Assembly: GCF_907165205.1 (NCBI RefSeq)
Contig: NC_058192.1
Coordinates: 12,772,001 to 12,836,000 of the forward strand
DNA from: Coccinella septempunctata
Lineage: Eukaryota; Arthropoda; Insecta; Coleoptera; Coccinellidae
Length of the DNA stretch: 64,000 nt
Direction: 5' to 3'
The notes beneath the pieces were generated by a model. That model saw only the letters and a program-made list of their open reading frames with translations, had not been told where the DNA came from and ran no database searches. The position numbers and the translations under genes were made by a program. Shown here one piece after another: positions 26,663 to 38,992 of this stretch; the first letter of the stretch is position 1, and each line of letters starts with the position of its first letter.

Positions 26663-26791
26663 GACATGGGGGCTCGCAGTGGGGATAAAATGGTGAAATT
26701 AATGTTTCCTACAGGAGAAACTGGATCATTATCCCCACTGCGAGCCCCCATGTCCATTTTCTCCTGTAGGAAACATTAATTTCACCATTTT
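26663..26791. repeat. Interleaved perfect inverted repeats in A-B-A'-B' order
   Basis: Segment A (26,663-26,686, 24 bp) is exactly reverse-complemented at 26,731-26,754 (A'). Segment B (26,687-26,720, 34 bp) is exactly reverse-complemented at 26,758-26,791 (B'). A and B are contiguous, a 10-bp spacer follows, then A' and B' with only 3 bp between. A simple palindrome would run A-B-B'-A', so this order is unusual. Perfect identity implies a recent event such as replication template switching. Confidence 0.85.
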
Positions 26792-27571
26792 ATAAAAAAC
26801 CATGAAGACGCGATAAGTAAGCTGCAAATATGAAAAGCCTTCATCGAAATTCTCAGCCCAAAATGGGCTTATTTTCGTAAACGCTATTTGACACAATGTC
26901 TTCTTAAATTTAACAGCTGAGAAACGGAAAATCATTATCAATCTTGGTCAATCTTGTGCCTCACAGGAGCTTTAAAATAACCTGCTTGTCCTCTGGAGTT
27001 GAAGCCCATTAAAAATTTGTAGGAGTTTGGTAAAATGAGCTCTTCAAAACAACCTGAAAAACCCAGAACAACTCATTGTTTGTTTATGCAGTAAGGTTGG
27101 TTTTATTCTCAAGTCCTAGTTCTTAGTTAAACTGCATAAACCCACCATAGTTCAAGAACTTTTAGAGACTCAACGAGTCTTGCCCACCCTGTACAGAATT
27201 TAATTTAGACGAAAATTCTGGTCAGAACTTGAACGTCCGAATCATAAAACATGAGAATTGGAGTATAAAACACCGTTTCGTCCGCCATAACTTCGTAAAT
27301 AGCCTTCTGACATCGACAAGGTGTACCACCGTTTATTTTTTTACGGCCGCTAAACGCTAAAAGGAACAAGGGTAGACTCGAAACAACGATGTGCACGTGC
27401 ACCCAACATCCGTTTCTATAATTAACGGGGCATATGTTTCCTTATTTTCCGATTCGGTTACATATTTTTTCTCCATTCGTCCAGATACAGAATTTATTAT
27501 GGTTTATTATTCCCAATGATGAACCCTCGGAATTCAACCCAAAAAAAATTTTACCCATCAAGAAAACTTCA
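26792..27571. other. Non-coding DNA with a CACCCTGTACA repeat end
   Basis: No gene supported. CCCACCCTGTACAG near 27,183 is the right-hand terminus sequence of the element family with GGGCAAAA/ACAGGG ends. The partner end was not found, so this is a truncated copy. Confidence 0.4.
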
Positions 27572-27580
27572 CAATTTAGA
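27572..27580. repeat. Left target-site duplication (9 bp, CAATTTAGA)
   Basis: CAATTTAGA sits immediately outside the left terminal inverted repeat and is repeated exactly at 36,242-36,250 outside the right one. Nine-base duplications are known for Drosophila Foldback elements and for the Mutator superfamily. Confidence 0.85.
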
Positions 27581-27860
27581 ACCGGCGTGAAGCTAGCAGC
27601 CAAAATGTAGCAGCCAGTTTCCGAATATACCCGAACGACCAGTGGCGTCGTAAGAATATATTCCCGTGTCGTTATTTTCGAGAAGAAATATTTTCTCTCA
27701 ATAGATTTGAACTGAGAGAACCAAGAGTCCTTCTGTTACACGATATATAGAAATTCTTGTAGATACTTACTTAAGGAAGTGATTTGGTATTCGTTGGCAT
27801 CTGGAAACGCATAAAGGATATAATCGGACTTCAATGAAATAAAATATATTTATATTAAAT

Positions 27861-30060
27861 AGGAGGACGGGGAGAAGCCAGCATCAAAATCACCTGATGA
27901 ATTACTCAAAAAACAAGGAATATATGGTGAAAAGGAAAATCTCTTCGGTGCCGTCGAAGCGGGTGAAACTACCCCCTAAAATACTGAAAAATAATTTTCA
28001 ATATGGAGGCGACGAGAAGCCAGCTTCAAACTCACATGATAAATTACTCTGGTAATGAGGAATATATGGTGTAAAGGAAAATCTCTTCGGTGCCGTCGAA
28101 GTGGGTGAAACTACCCCCGAAAATACTCAAAAATTATTTTCGATATGAAGGCGACGAGAAGCCAGCTTCAAATTCACATGATAAATTACTCTGGTAATGA
28201 GGAATATATGGTGTAAAGGAAAATCTCTTCGGTGCCGTCGAAGTGGGTGAAACTACCCCCGAAAATACTTAAAAATTATTTTCGATATGAAGGCGACGAG
28301 AAGCCAGCTTTAAATCCACATGATAAATTACTGTGGTAATGAGGAATATATGGTGTAAAGAAAAATCTCTTCGGTGCCGTCGAACTGGGTGAAACTACCC
28401 CCGAAAATACAAAAAAATTATTTTCGATATGAAGCCGACGAGAAGCCAGCTTCAAACTCACATGATAAATTACTTTGGTAATGAGGAATATATAGTGTAA
28501 AGGAAAATCTCTTCGGTGCCGTCGAAGTGGGTGGAACTACCCCCTAAAATACTGAAAAATAATTTTCAATATGGAGGCGACGAGAAGCCAGCTTCAAACT
28601 CACATGATAAATTACTCTGGTAATGAGGAATATATAGTGTAAAGAAAAATCTCTTCGGTGCCGTCGAAGTGGGTGAAACTACCCCCTAAAATACTGAAAA
28701 ATAATTTTCAATATGGAGGCGATGAGAAGCCAGCTTCAAACTCACATGATAAATTACTCTGGTAATGAGGAATATATGGTGTAAAGGAAAATCTCTTCGG
28801 TGCCGTCGAAGTGGGTGAAACTACCCCCGAAAATACTTAAAAATTATTTTCGATATGAAGGCGACGAGAAGCCAGCTTCAAATTCACATGATAAATTACT
28901 CTGGTAATGAGGAATATATGGTGTAAAGAAAAATCTCTTCGGTGCCGTCGAAATGGGTGAAACTACCCCCGAAAATACTAAAAAATTATTTTCGATATGA
29001 AGGCGACGATAAGCCAGCTTCAAATTCACATGATAAATTACTCTGGTAATGAGGAATATATGGTGTGAAGGAAAATCTCTTCGGTGCTGTCGAAGTGGGT
29101 GAAACTACCCCCGAAAATACTAAAAAATTATTTTCAACATGAAGGCGACGAGAAGCCAGCTTCAAACTCACATGATAAATTACTCTGGTAATAAGGAATA
29201 TATGGTGTGAAGGAAAATCTCTTCGGTGCTGTCGAAGTGGGTGAAACTACCCCCGAAAATACTAAAAAATTATTTTCGATATGAAGGCGACGATAAGCCA
29301 GCTTCAAATTCACATGATAAATTACTCTGGTAATGAGGAATATATGGTGTGAAGGAAAATCTCTTCGGTGCTGTCGAAGTGGGTGAAACTACCCCCGAAA
29401 ATACTAAAAAATTATTTTCAACATGAAGGCGACGAGAAGCCAGCTTCAAACTCACATGATAAATTACTCTGGTAATAAGGAATATATGGTGTGAAGGAAA
29501 ATCTCTTCGGTGCTGTCGAAGTGGGTGAAACTACCCCCGAAAATACTAAAAAACTATTTTCAATATGAAGGCGACGAGAAGCCAGCTTCAAACTCACATG
29601 ATAAATTACTCTGGTAATGAGGAATATATGGTGTGAAGGAAAATCTCTTCGGTGCTGTCGAAGTGGGTGAAACTACCCCCGAAAATATTTAAAAATTATT
29701 TTCGATATGAAGACGACGAGAAGCCAGCTTCAAATTCACATGATAAATTACTCTGGTAATGAGCAATATATGGTGTGAAGGAAAATCTCTTCGGTGCCGT
29801 CGAAGTGGGTGAAACTACCCCCTAAAATACTAAAAAATTATTTTCAATATGAAGGCGACGAGAAGCCAGCTTCAAACTCACATGATAAATTACTCTGGAA
29901 ATGAGGAATATATGGTGTAAAGGAAAATCTCTTCGGTGCCGTCGAACTAGGTGAAACTACCCCCGAAAATACTAAAAAATTATTTTCAATAAGAAGGCGA
30001 CGAGAAGCCAGCTTCAATATCACATGATAAATTACTCTGGTAATGAGGAATATATGGTGA
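27861..30060 (+). repeat. Left arm: ~15 tandem copies of the 142-bp satellite
   Basis: Units are recognised by the block CTCTTCGGTGCCGTCGAAGT followed by GGGTGAAACTACCCCC, recurring every 141-143 bp from about 27,946 to 29,932. Most units in this arm carry G after GTCGAA. A sub-block (about 29,030-29,690) shares GCTGTCGAA and GTGTGAAGGAAAA, showing local amplification. Each unit contains a 61-codon frame in several copies, but 142 is not divisible by three, so no continuous protein exists. Confidence 0.9.
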
Positions 30061-33000
30061 ATTTCCTTTACACCAAATATTACACATTACTACAGTTATT
30101 TATCATGTGAGTTTGAAGATGGCTTCTCGTCGCCTTCATGTTGAAAATAATTTTTAAGTATTTTCGGGGGGAAGTTTCACCCAGTTCGACGGCACCGAAG
30201 AGATTTTCCTTCATACCATATATTGCTCATTATCAGAGTAATTTATCATGTGAGTTTGAAGCTGGCCTCTCGTCGCCTTCGTATCGAAAATAATTTTTTA
30301 GCATTTTCGGGGGTAGTTTCACCCAGTTCGACGGCACCGAAGAGATTTTCCTTTACACCATATATTCCTCATTACCAAAGTAATTTATCATGTGTGTTTG
30401 AAGCTGGCTTCTCGTCGCCTTCATATCGAAAATAATTTTTGAGTATTTTCGGGGGTAGTTTCACCCAGTTCGACGGCACCGAAGAGATTTTCCTTTACAA
30501 CATATATTCCTTATTACCAGAATAATTTATCATGTGAGTTTGAAGCTGGCTTCTCGTCGCCTTCATATCGAAAATAATTTTTTAGTATTTTCGGGGGTAG
30601 TTTCACCCAGTTCGACGGCACCGAAGAGATTTTCCTTTACACCATATATTCCTCATTACCAAAGTAATTTATCATGTGAGTTTGAAGCTGGCTTCTCGTC
30701 GCCTTCATATCGAAAATAATTTTTGAGTATTTTCGGGGGTAGTTTCACCCAGTTCGACGGAACCGAAGAGATTTTCCTTTACACCATATATTTCTCATTA
30801 CCAGAGTAATTTATCATGTGGATTTGAAGCTGGCTTCTAGTCGCCTTCATATAGAAAATAATTTTTGAGTATTTTCGGGGGTAGTTTCACCCAGTTCGAC
30901 GGCACCGAAGAGATTTTCCTCTACATCATATATTCCTCATTACCAGAGTAATTTATCATGTAAATTTGAAGCTGGCTTCTCGTCGCCTTCATATAGAAAA
31001 TAATTTTTGAGTATTTTCGGGGGTAGTTTCACCCAGTTCGACGGCACCGAAGAGATTTTCCTTTACATCATATATTCCTCATTACCAGAGAAATTCATCA
31101 TGTGGATTTGAAGCTGGCTTCTAGTCGCCTTTATATAGAAAATAATTTTTGAGTATTTTCGGGGGTAGTTTCACCCAGTTCGACGGCACCGAAAAGATTT
31201 TCCTTTACATCATATATTCCTCATTACCAGAGTAATTTATCATGTGAGTTTGAAGCTGGCTTCTCGTCGCCTTCATATCGAAAATGATTTTTGAGTATTT
31301 TCGGGGGTAGTTTCACCCAGTTCGACGGCACCGAAGAGATTTTCCTTTACACCATATATTCCTCATTACCAGAGTAATTCATCATGTGAATTTGAAGCTG
31401 GCTTCTCTTCGCCTTGATATCGAAAATAATTTTTGAGTATTTTCGGGGGTAGTTTCACCCAGTTCGACGGCACCGAAGAGATTTTCCTTTACACCATATA
31501 TTCCTCATTACCAAAGTAATTTATCATGTGTGTTTGAAGCTGGCCTCTCGTCGCCTTCGTATCGAAAATAATTTTTTAGTATTTTCGGGGGTAGTTTCAC
31601 CCAGTTCGACGGCACCGAAGAGATTTTCTTTTACACCATATATTCCTTATTACCAGAGTAATTTATCATGTGAGTTTGAAGCTGGCTTCTCGTCGCCTTC
31701 ATATTGAAAATTATTTTTCAGTATTTTAGGGGGTAGTTTCACCCAGTTCGACGGCACCGAAGAGATTTTCCTTTACACCATATATTCCTCATTACCAGAG
31801 TAATTTATCATGTGAATTTGAAGCTGGCTTCTCGTCGCCTTCATATCGAAAATAATTTTTGAGTATTTTCGGGGGTAGTTTCACCCAGTTCGACGGCACC
31901 GAAGAGATTTTCCTTTACACCATATATTCCTCATTACTAGAGTAATTTACCATGTGAATTTGAAGTTGGCTTCTCTTCGCCTTGATATCGAAAATAATTT
32001 TTGAGTATTTTCGGGGGTAGTTTCACCCAGTTCGACGGCACCGAAGAGATTTTCTTTTACACCATATATTCCTTATTACCAGAGTAATTTATCTTGTGAG
32101 TTTGAAGCTGGCTTCTCGTCACCTTCATATTGAAAATTATTTTTCAGTATTTTAGGGGGTAGTTTCACCCAGTTCGACGGCACCGAAAAGATTTTCCTTC
32201 AAACCATATATTGCTCATTATCAGAGTAATTTATCATGTGAGTTTGAAGCTGGCCTCTCGTCGCCTTCGTATCGAAAATAATTTTTTAGTATTTTCGGGG
32301 ATAGTTTCACCCAGTTCGACGGCACCGAAGAGATTTTCCTTTACACCATATATTCCTCATTACCAGAGTAATTTATCATGTGAATTTGAAGCTGGCTTCT
32401 CGTCGCCTTCATATCGAAAATGATTTTTGAGTATTTTCGGGGGTAGTTTCACCCAGTTCGACGGCACCGAAGAGATTTTCCTTTACACCATATATTCCTC
32501 ATTACCAGAGTAATTCATCATGTGAGTTTGAAGCTGGCCTCTCGTCGCCTTCGTATCGAAAATAATTTTTTAGTATTTTCGGGGGTAGTTTCACCCAGTT
32601 CGACGGCACCGAAGAGATTTTCCTTTACACCATATATTCCTCATTACCAAAGTAATTTATCATGTGTGTTTGAAGCTGGCTTCTCGTCGCCTTCATATCG
32701 AAAATAATTTTTGAGTATTTTCGGGGGTAGTTTCACCCAGTTCGACGGAACCGAAGAGATTTTCCTTTACACCATATATTTCTCATTACCAGAGTAATTT
32801 ATCATGTGGATTTGAAGCTGGCTTCTAGTCGCCTTCATATAGAAAATAATTTTTGAGTATTTTCGGGGGTAGTTTCACCCAGTTCGACGGCACCGAAGAG
32901 ATTTTCCTTTACATCATATATTCCTCATTACCAGAGTAATTTATCATGTAAATTTGAAGCTGGCTTCTCGTCGCCTTCATATAGAAAATAATTTTTGAGT

Positions 33001-35960
33001 ATTTTCGGGGGTAGTTTCACCCAGTTCGACGGCACCGAAGAAATTTTCCTTTACCTCATATATTCCTCATTACCAGAGAAATTCATCATGTGGATTTGAA
33101 GCTGGCTTCTAGTCGCCTTTATATAGAAAATAATTTTTGAGTATTTTCGGGGGTAGTTTCACCCAGTTTGACGGCACCGAAAAGATTTTCCTTTACATCA
33201 TATATTCCTCATTACCAGAGTAATTTATCATGTGAGTTTGAAGCTGGCTTCTCGTAGCCTTCATATTGAAAATTATTTTTCAGTATTTTAGGGGGTAGTT
33301 TCACCCAGTTCGACGGCACCGAAGAGATTTTCCTTTACACCATATATTCCTCATTACCAGAGTAATTTATCATGTGAATTTGAAGCTGGCTTCTCGTCGC
33401 CTTCATATCGAAAATAATTTTTGAGTATTTTCGGGGGTAGTTTCACCCAGTTCGACGGCACCGAAGAGATTTTCCTTTACACCATATATTCCTCATTACC
33501 AGAGTAATTTATCATGTGAATTTGAAGCTGGCTTCTCTTCGCCTTGATATCGAAAATAATTTTTGAGTATTTTCGGGGGTAGTTTCACCCAGTTCGACGG
33601 CACCGAAGAGATTTTCCTTTACACCATATATTCCTCATTACCAGAGTAATTTATCATGTGAGTTTGAAGCTGGCTTCTCGTCGCCTTCATATTGAAAATT
33701 ATTTTTCAGTATTATAGGGGGTAGTTTCACCCAGTTCGACGGCACCGAAAAGATTTTCCTTCATACCATATATTGCTCATTATCAGAGTAATTTATCATG
33801 TGAGTTTGAAGCTGGCCTCTCCTCGCCTTCGTATCGAAAATAATTTTTTAGTATTTTCGGGGGTAGTTTCACCCAGTTCGACGGCACCGAAGAGATTTTC
33901 CTTTACACCATATATTCCTCATTACCAAAGTAATTTATCATGTGTGTTTGAAGCTGGCTTCTCGTCGCCTTCATATCGAAAATAATTTTTGAGTATTTTC
34001 GGGGGTAGTTTCACCCTGTTCGACGGCACCGAAGAGATTTTCCTTTACAACATATATTCCTTATTACCAGAATAATTTATCATGTGAGTTTGAAGCTGGC
34101 TTCTCGTCGCCTTCATATCGAAAATAATTTTTTAGTATTTTCGGGGGTAGTTTCACCCAGTTCGACGGCACCGAAGAGATTTTCCTTTACACCATATATT
34201 TCTCATTACCAGAGTAATTTATCATGTGGATTTGAAGCTGGCTTCTAGTCGCCTTCATATAGAAAATAATTTTTGAGTATTTTCGGGGGTAGTTTCACCC
34301 AGTTCGACGGCACCGAAGAGATTTTCCTTTACATCATATATTCCTCATTACCAGAGTAATTTATCATGTAAATTTGAAGCTGGCTTCTCGTCGCCTTCAT
34401 ATAGAAAATAATTTTTGAGTATTTTCGGGGGTAGTTTCACCCAGTTCGACGGCACCGAAGAGATTTTCCTTTACATCATATATTCCTCATTACCAGAGAA
34501 ATTCATCATGTGGATTTGAAGCTGGCTTCTAGTCGCCTTTATATAGAAAATAATTTTTGAGTATTTTCGGGGGTAGTTTCACCCAGTTCGACGGCACCGA
34601 AAAGATTTTCCTTTACATCATATATTCCTCATTACCAGAGTAATTTATCATGTGAGTTTGAAGCTGGCTTCTCGTCGCCTTCATATTGAAAATTATTTTT
34701 CAGTATTTTAGGGGGTAGTTTCACCCAGTTCGACGGTACCGAAGATATTTTCCTTTACACCATATATTCCTCATTACCAGAGTAATTTATCATATGAGTT
34801 TGAAGCTGGCTTCTCGTCGCCTTCATATTGAAAATTATTTTTCAGTATTTTAGGGGGTAGTTTCACCCAGTTCGACGGCACCGAAGAGATTTTCCTTTAC
34901 ACCATATATTCCTCATTACCAGAGTAATTTATCATGTGAATTTGAAGCTGGCTTCTCGTCGCCTTCATATCGAAAATAATTTTTGAGTATTTTCGGGGGT
35001 AGTTTCACCCAGTTCGACGGCACCGAAGAGATTTTCCTTTACACCATATATTCCTCATTACCAGAGTAATTTATCATGTGAATTTGAAGCTGGCTTCTCT
35101 TCGCCTTGATATCGAAAATAATTTTTGAGTATTTTCGGGGGTAGTTTCACCCAGTTCGACGGCACCGAAGAGATTTTCTTTTACACCATATATTCCTTAT
35201 TACCAGAGTAATTTATCTTGAGAGTTTGAAGCTGGCTTCTCGTCGCCTTCATATTGAAAATTATTTTTCAGTATTTTAGGGGGTAGTTTCACCCAGTTCG
35301 ACGGCACCGAAAAGATTTTCCTTTACATCATATATTCCTCATTACCAGAGTAATTTATCATGTGAGTTTGAAGCTGGCTTCTCGTCGCCTTCATATTGAA
35401 AATTATTTTTCAGTATTTTAGGGGGTAGTTTCACCCAGTTCGACGGCACCGAAGAGATTTTCCTTTACACCATATATTCCTCATTACCAGAGTAATCTAT
35501 CATGTGAGTTTGAAGCTGGCTTCTCGTCGCCTTCATATTGAAAATTATTTTTCAGTATTTTAGGGGGTAGTTTCACCCAGTTCGACGGCACCGAAGAGAT
35601 TTTCCTTTACACCATATATTCCTCATTACCAGAGTAATTTATCATGTGAATTTGAAGCTGGCTTCTCTTCGCCTTGATATCGAAAATAATTTTTGAGTAT
35701 TTTCGGGGGTAGTTTCACCCAGTTCGACGGCACCGAAGAGATTTTCTTTTACACCATATATTCCTTATTACCAGAGTAATTTATCTTGTGAGTTTGAAGC
35801 TGGCTTCTCGTCGCCTTCATATTGAAAATTATTTTTCAGTATTTTAGGGGGTAGTTTCACCCGCTTCGACGGCACCGAAGAGATTTTCTTTACACCATAT
35901 ATTCCTTGTTTTTCGAGTAATTCATTAGGTGATTTTGATGCTGGCTGCTCCCCGTCCTCC
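30061..35960 (-). repeat. Right arm: ~41 inverted tandem copies of the 142-bp satellite
   Basis: The same unit as the left arm but in reverse orientation, from about 30,061. The switch of orientation is abrupt, at TATATGGTG|AATTTCC. Nearly all units carry the arm-specific form GTCGAAC on the unit strand. Blocks repeat as higher-order units: one variant group recurs at 30,223, 32,211 and 33,773, spacings of 14 and 11 units. Variants such as TTCTAGTCGCC and TTCTCTTCGCCTTGAT recur in the same order within these blocks. Confidence 0.9.
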
Positions 35961-36241
35961 TATTTAATATAAATATATTTTATTTCATTGAAGTCCGATT
36001 ATGTATATCCTTTATGCGTTTCCAGATGCCAACGAATACCAAATCACCTCCTTAAAGAAGTATCTACAAGAATTTCTATATATCGTGTAACAGAAGGTTG
36101 GTTCTCTCAGTTCAAATCTATTGAGAGAAAATATTTCTTCTCGAAAATAACGACACGGGAATATATTTTTACGACGCCACTGGTCGTTCGGGTATATTCG
36201 GAAACTGGCTGCTACATTCTGGCTGCTAGATTCACGCCGGT

Positions 36242-36250
36242 CAATTTAGA
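36242..36250. repeat. Right target-site duplication (9 bp, CAATTTAGA)
   Basis: Exact match to 27,572-27,580, directly outside the right terminal inverted repeat. It defines the insertion boundary and implies a single-step insertion young enough to keep an intact duplication. Confidence 0.85.
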
Positions 36251-38248
36251 TACTTGTGGAAACTTGATCGATATAGATACCGTTACAAAAATTTATTTAT
36301 AGCGGTCTTTGTTCAAGTGTTTACATCAGCTAAATTCACCTGCTACCAAAACCGGAAGCATATTACCTTGTTTTACATTTTTATTACAATTTACAATTCA
36401 TTCTACCAGGTCCGAATTTTATCACACTTGGAATTCTTGAGTTAGGTGTTCAATCTGAAGCTGCAACACCCACTTGTAACTTTTGAAATAATTGTGATAG
36501 CGAATTGGAATTTGGACTAGAATTCATTACAAATGTATTACAACTGACTCATCAATTCAAATCCCAATTTTGATTTTTCTAAGGACTTCCCACCCTCGAT
36601 AACAAACATTCTGACGACGTGTATTCAAATAGATACGATTATCATGGTGAAATATTTTTTACACCAGACCACCTGATGTTGAATGGTCACAACACCCTGT
36701 ATGATGTAGTCCTAGTATTTGTGATGACGATTAGGTTATAGAAAAATGCATGGACCGTGGATGAACAAATTTTTGAAATAGTCTCTCTTTTCAACTGTCA
36801 ATAAATAAAGAATCAAAAATCGTAATGATGGAAAACCAACGCGTCCAGTAGATGCAGATATATTTTTAATATACTCGAGGGTATTCTGACATCATGCTGC
36901 GACGTCCATGGGTTGAAATTGCGAGACATGATAAACACAGAGTTGACTAATGAATGTGAGGAATAAGTTCATGAATTAAAGGAATGACCATATTGACCAT
37001 ATAGCTTTTCTAACGAGTCGTTACTTTTTAGGAACACTTATGTCGGCTATCCTCAGAAGTAATCGTCGAGTAACCTAAAAAAAGGTATAAATGAATCCCC
37101 ACTGTCAGAGGAGTGTTAATAACTCCAAGGAATGATCCAGTCTCCATTTATCTGTCCTCAAACGATCTCTCAGATGTCGCCTGCGAATTGGTCCTTTGAT
37201 TTTAATCCGTCACTTCCTACACTGAATTCGTTCATTAAAAGCTTCATCAAAGGAATGCCATCTCCCCTTAGTAACTCGATTCGTTTGATCTGCACGAAAA
37301 TTGGTACCCAGAAGAAATAAGCAGGACTCTTCAAGGTGATACTCCCCAGAATTATCCTCCGAATAATTTTTCGCGATATTCAATATGAAAAGGAACAATT
37401 TTGTTCTTTCGTTTCATTTCGAGGTGAATAGATACATTTACGTTATACAGGGCTTGACTGTATTTTTCAAGTGGAGGAATTCTCCGAACAAAAAATTCCA
37501 CCCAAACTTTTTAGTTTCTTCATTTTGACCATTACATATAGATCATAAAAATACCACAAATTCGAAGAACACAACTCAGAAAAGTAAGTTTAAAATAAAA
37601 GTGTTCTCGAATAATGCACCTACCTAATTTGATATTGATATTCAAAAATATCTGCGAAATTCGAAAAATTGGGTTATTTGGCCTAATGCAGCTCTGTTCA
37701 AAAATCCACAGAATTAAATGAAACATAATACATTACAGATGTGGGGTGTCATAGATCAAGCTTGTTATTCTGAAGGGAATCTTGCTGTCATTATAGTTTG
37801 TTAACTTGTCAAAGAAGATCGTTTGAACGTTCAGAGAAAATGTTATTTATGATATGAAATGGAAGGTTAAATGGCTTACGTTTGAATCTGGTAACTAACT
37901 GTACGAAATGAGATAAACAACGATAATAAATGATTACATATTTTTCGCCAACGAAATTGCCGTAACCCATTTATTCATTTTTCTTTGGACTTCATTGACC
38001 AAATGGACCGGAAAAACTGATTTTATGCTTATTTTTAAAACATATGTTGGTACCTTATTTTGAAGATTAAAATGGTAAGTATATTAAATACTTGGAAAAA
38101 CTTCAGTGTCAGGTCTCGTGTCAGGTTTCCAGGGGTGGCATAGCTCAAAAAAAGTTTAATATGACATATCTTTATATCAAGACTGAATTGTAAAAAATGA
38201 AAAAGGCGAAAAGTGTTTTCTTTGACCTATTACTATTAAAATATATGA
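36251..38248. other. Non-coding DNA with decayed repeat fragments
   Basis: No gene supported. CACCCTGTATG near 36,692 and TACAGGGCTTG near 37,445 look like ends of decayed elements. About 37,620-38,245 resembles the interior and right end of the 641-1,330 element. The next foldback begins directly after it. Confidence 0.45.
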
Positions 38249-38992
38249 ACAGGGTACGCAAAATTGGTGATACCTGAGCTACAACTTTTTAACCCAACGA
38301 GATAGAGAAGAATGAATGTACCATTCATGTGGTCCTTTTTCGAGAAACTTATGATACCATCAACTGTATTCCTCTATCTTCTTTTGTTTTTGAGATATAG
38401 GCCAAAATTTAACTTCGGACGATTTCAACTTTGGTCATTATCTCCGTGCTAGGATGTTGAAATGAAGACACAATACCTCGCACAATACAGACACTTTTTT
38501 GCTAACAATCCAGTGGCGTACTATGATTTTTTCCTACAGGATTATTTGTTGAGCTATAACATAAAGTTGTGTTTTTTCTCATGAAAACAGTAGTTTAAAA
38601 TAACTTAAAAAGAATCGCCATTTTGTCAAAAGTATATTATACATCACCCTCAGTCTTTCTAAGCCATTTCGAACTACTGTTTTCATAAGAAAAAATACAT
38701 CTTTGTGTTATAGCTCAGCAAATATACCTGTTGGAAAAAATCATAGTACGCCACTGGATTGCTATCAAAAAAGTGTCTGTTTTATGTTTTCATTTCAACG
38801 TCCTAGCTTAAACAGAAACGGAGGTAATTATCAAAGTTGAAATTTTAATTTTGACCTATAAAAAGAAAATAGAGGAATGCAGTTGATGGCATTATTAGTT
38901 TCTGGAAAAAAGACGACCGTATTGTGCCATGCATTTTCCTCGTTGGGTTGAAAAAGTTGTAATTCAGGTATCACCAATTTTGCCCACCCTGT
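38249..38992. mobile_element. 744-bp foldback MITE (ACAGGGT-GCAAAATTGGTGATACC)
   Basis: The left end ACAGGGTACGCAAAATTGG and the right end CCAATTTTGCCCACCCTGT are inverted copies, and pairing extends about 320 bp inward on each side. For example, ATCCAGTGGCGTACTATGAT at about 38,509 pairs with ATCATAGTACGCCACTGGAT at about 38,741. The loop is under 110 bp. Non-coding, probably a TA-target non-autonomous DNA transposon. Confidence 0.8.

Larger units (their letters stand above)
27581..36241. mobile_element. 8.66-kb foldback element built from a 142-bp satellite
   Basis: The ends are exact: ACCGGCGTGAA at the left, TTCACGCCGGT at the right, bounded by the 9-bp duplication CAATTTAGA. About 280 bp of near-identical unique sequence at each end (27,581-27,860 and 35,961-36,241) forms the outer inverted repeat. 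Inside lie tandem ~142-bp units: about 15 in one orientation (27,861-30,060), then about 41 inverted (30,061-35,960). There is no central coding region, so the element is non-autonomous. Long inverted repeats made of internal tandem repeats plus a 9-bp duplication are the hallmarks of Foldback elements, linked to Mutator-type transposases. Family assignment is inference from structure. Confidence 0.88.

Noticed and set aside
28276..33985. Repeated 61-70 residue frames (MSLKLASRRLHIENNF...) in the satellite, resembling a multicopy small protein
   Set aside because: They are one frame of a 142-bp tandem unit. The unit length is not divisible by three, many copies have stops, and there is no start or promoter context. 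Repetition of the DNA alone explains the similarity.
27861..35960. Regular repeats suggesting a CRISPR-like array
   Set aside because: Units are contiguous 142-bp satellites with no unique spacers, in two inverted blocks, within a eukaryotic transposon-like element.
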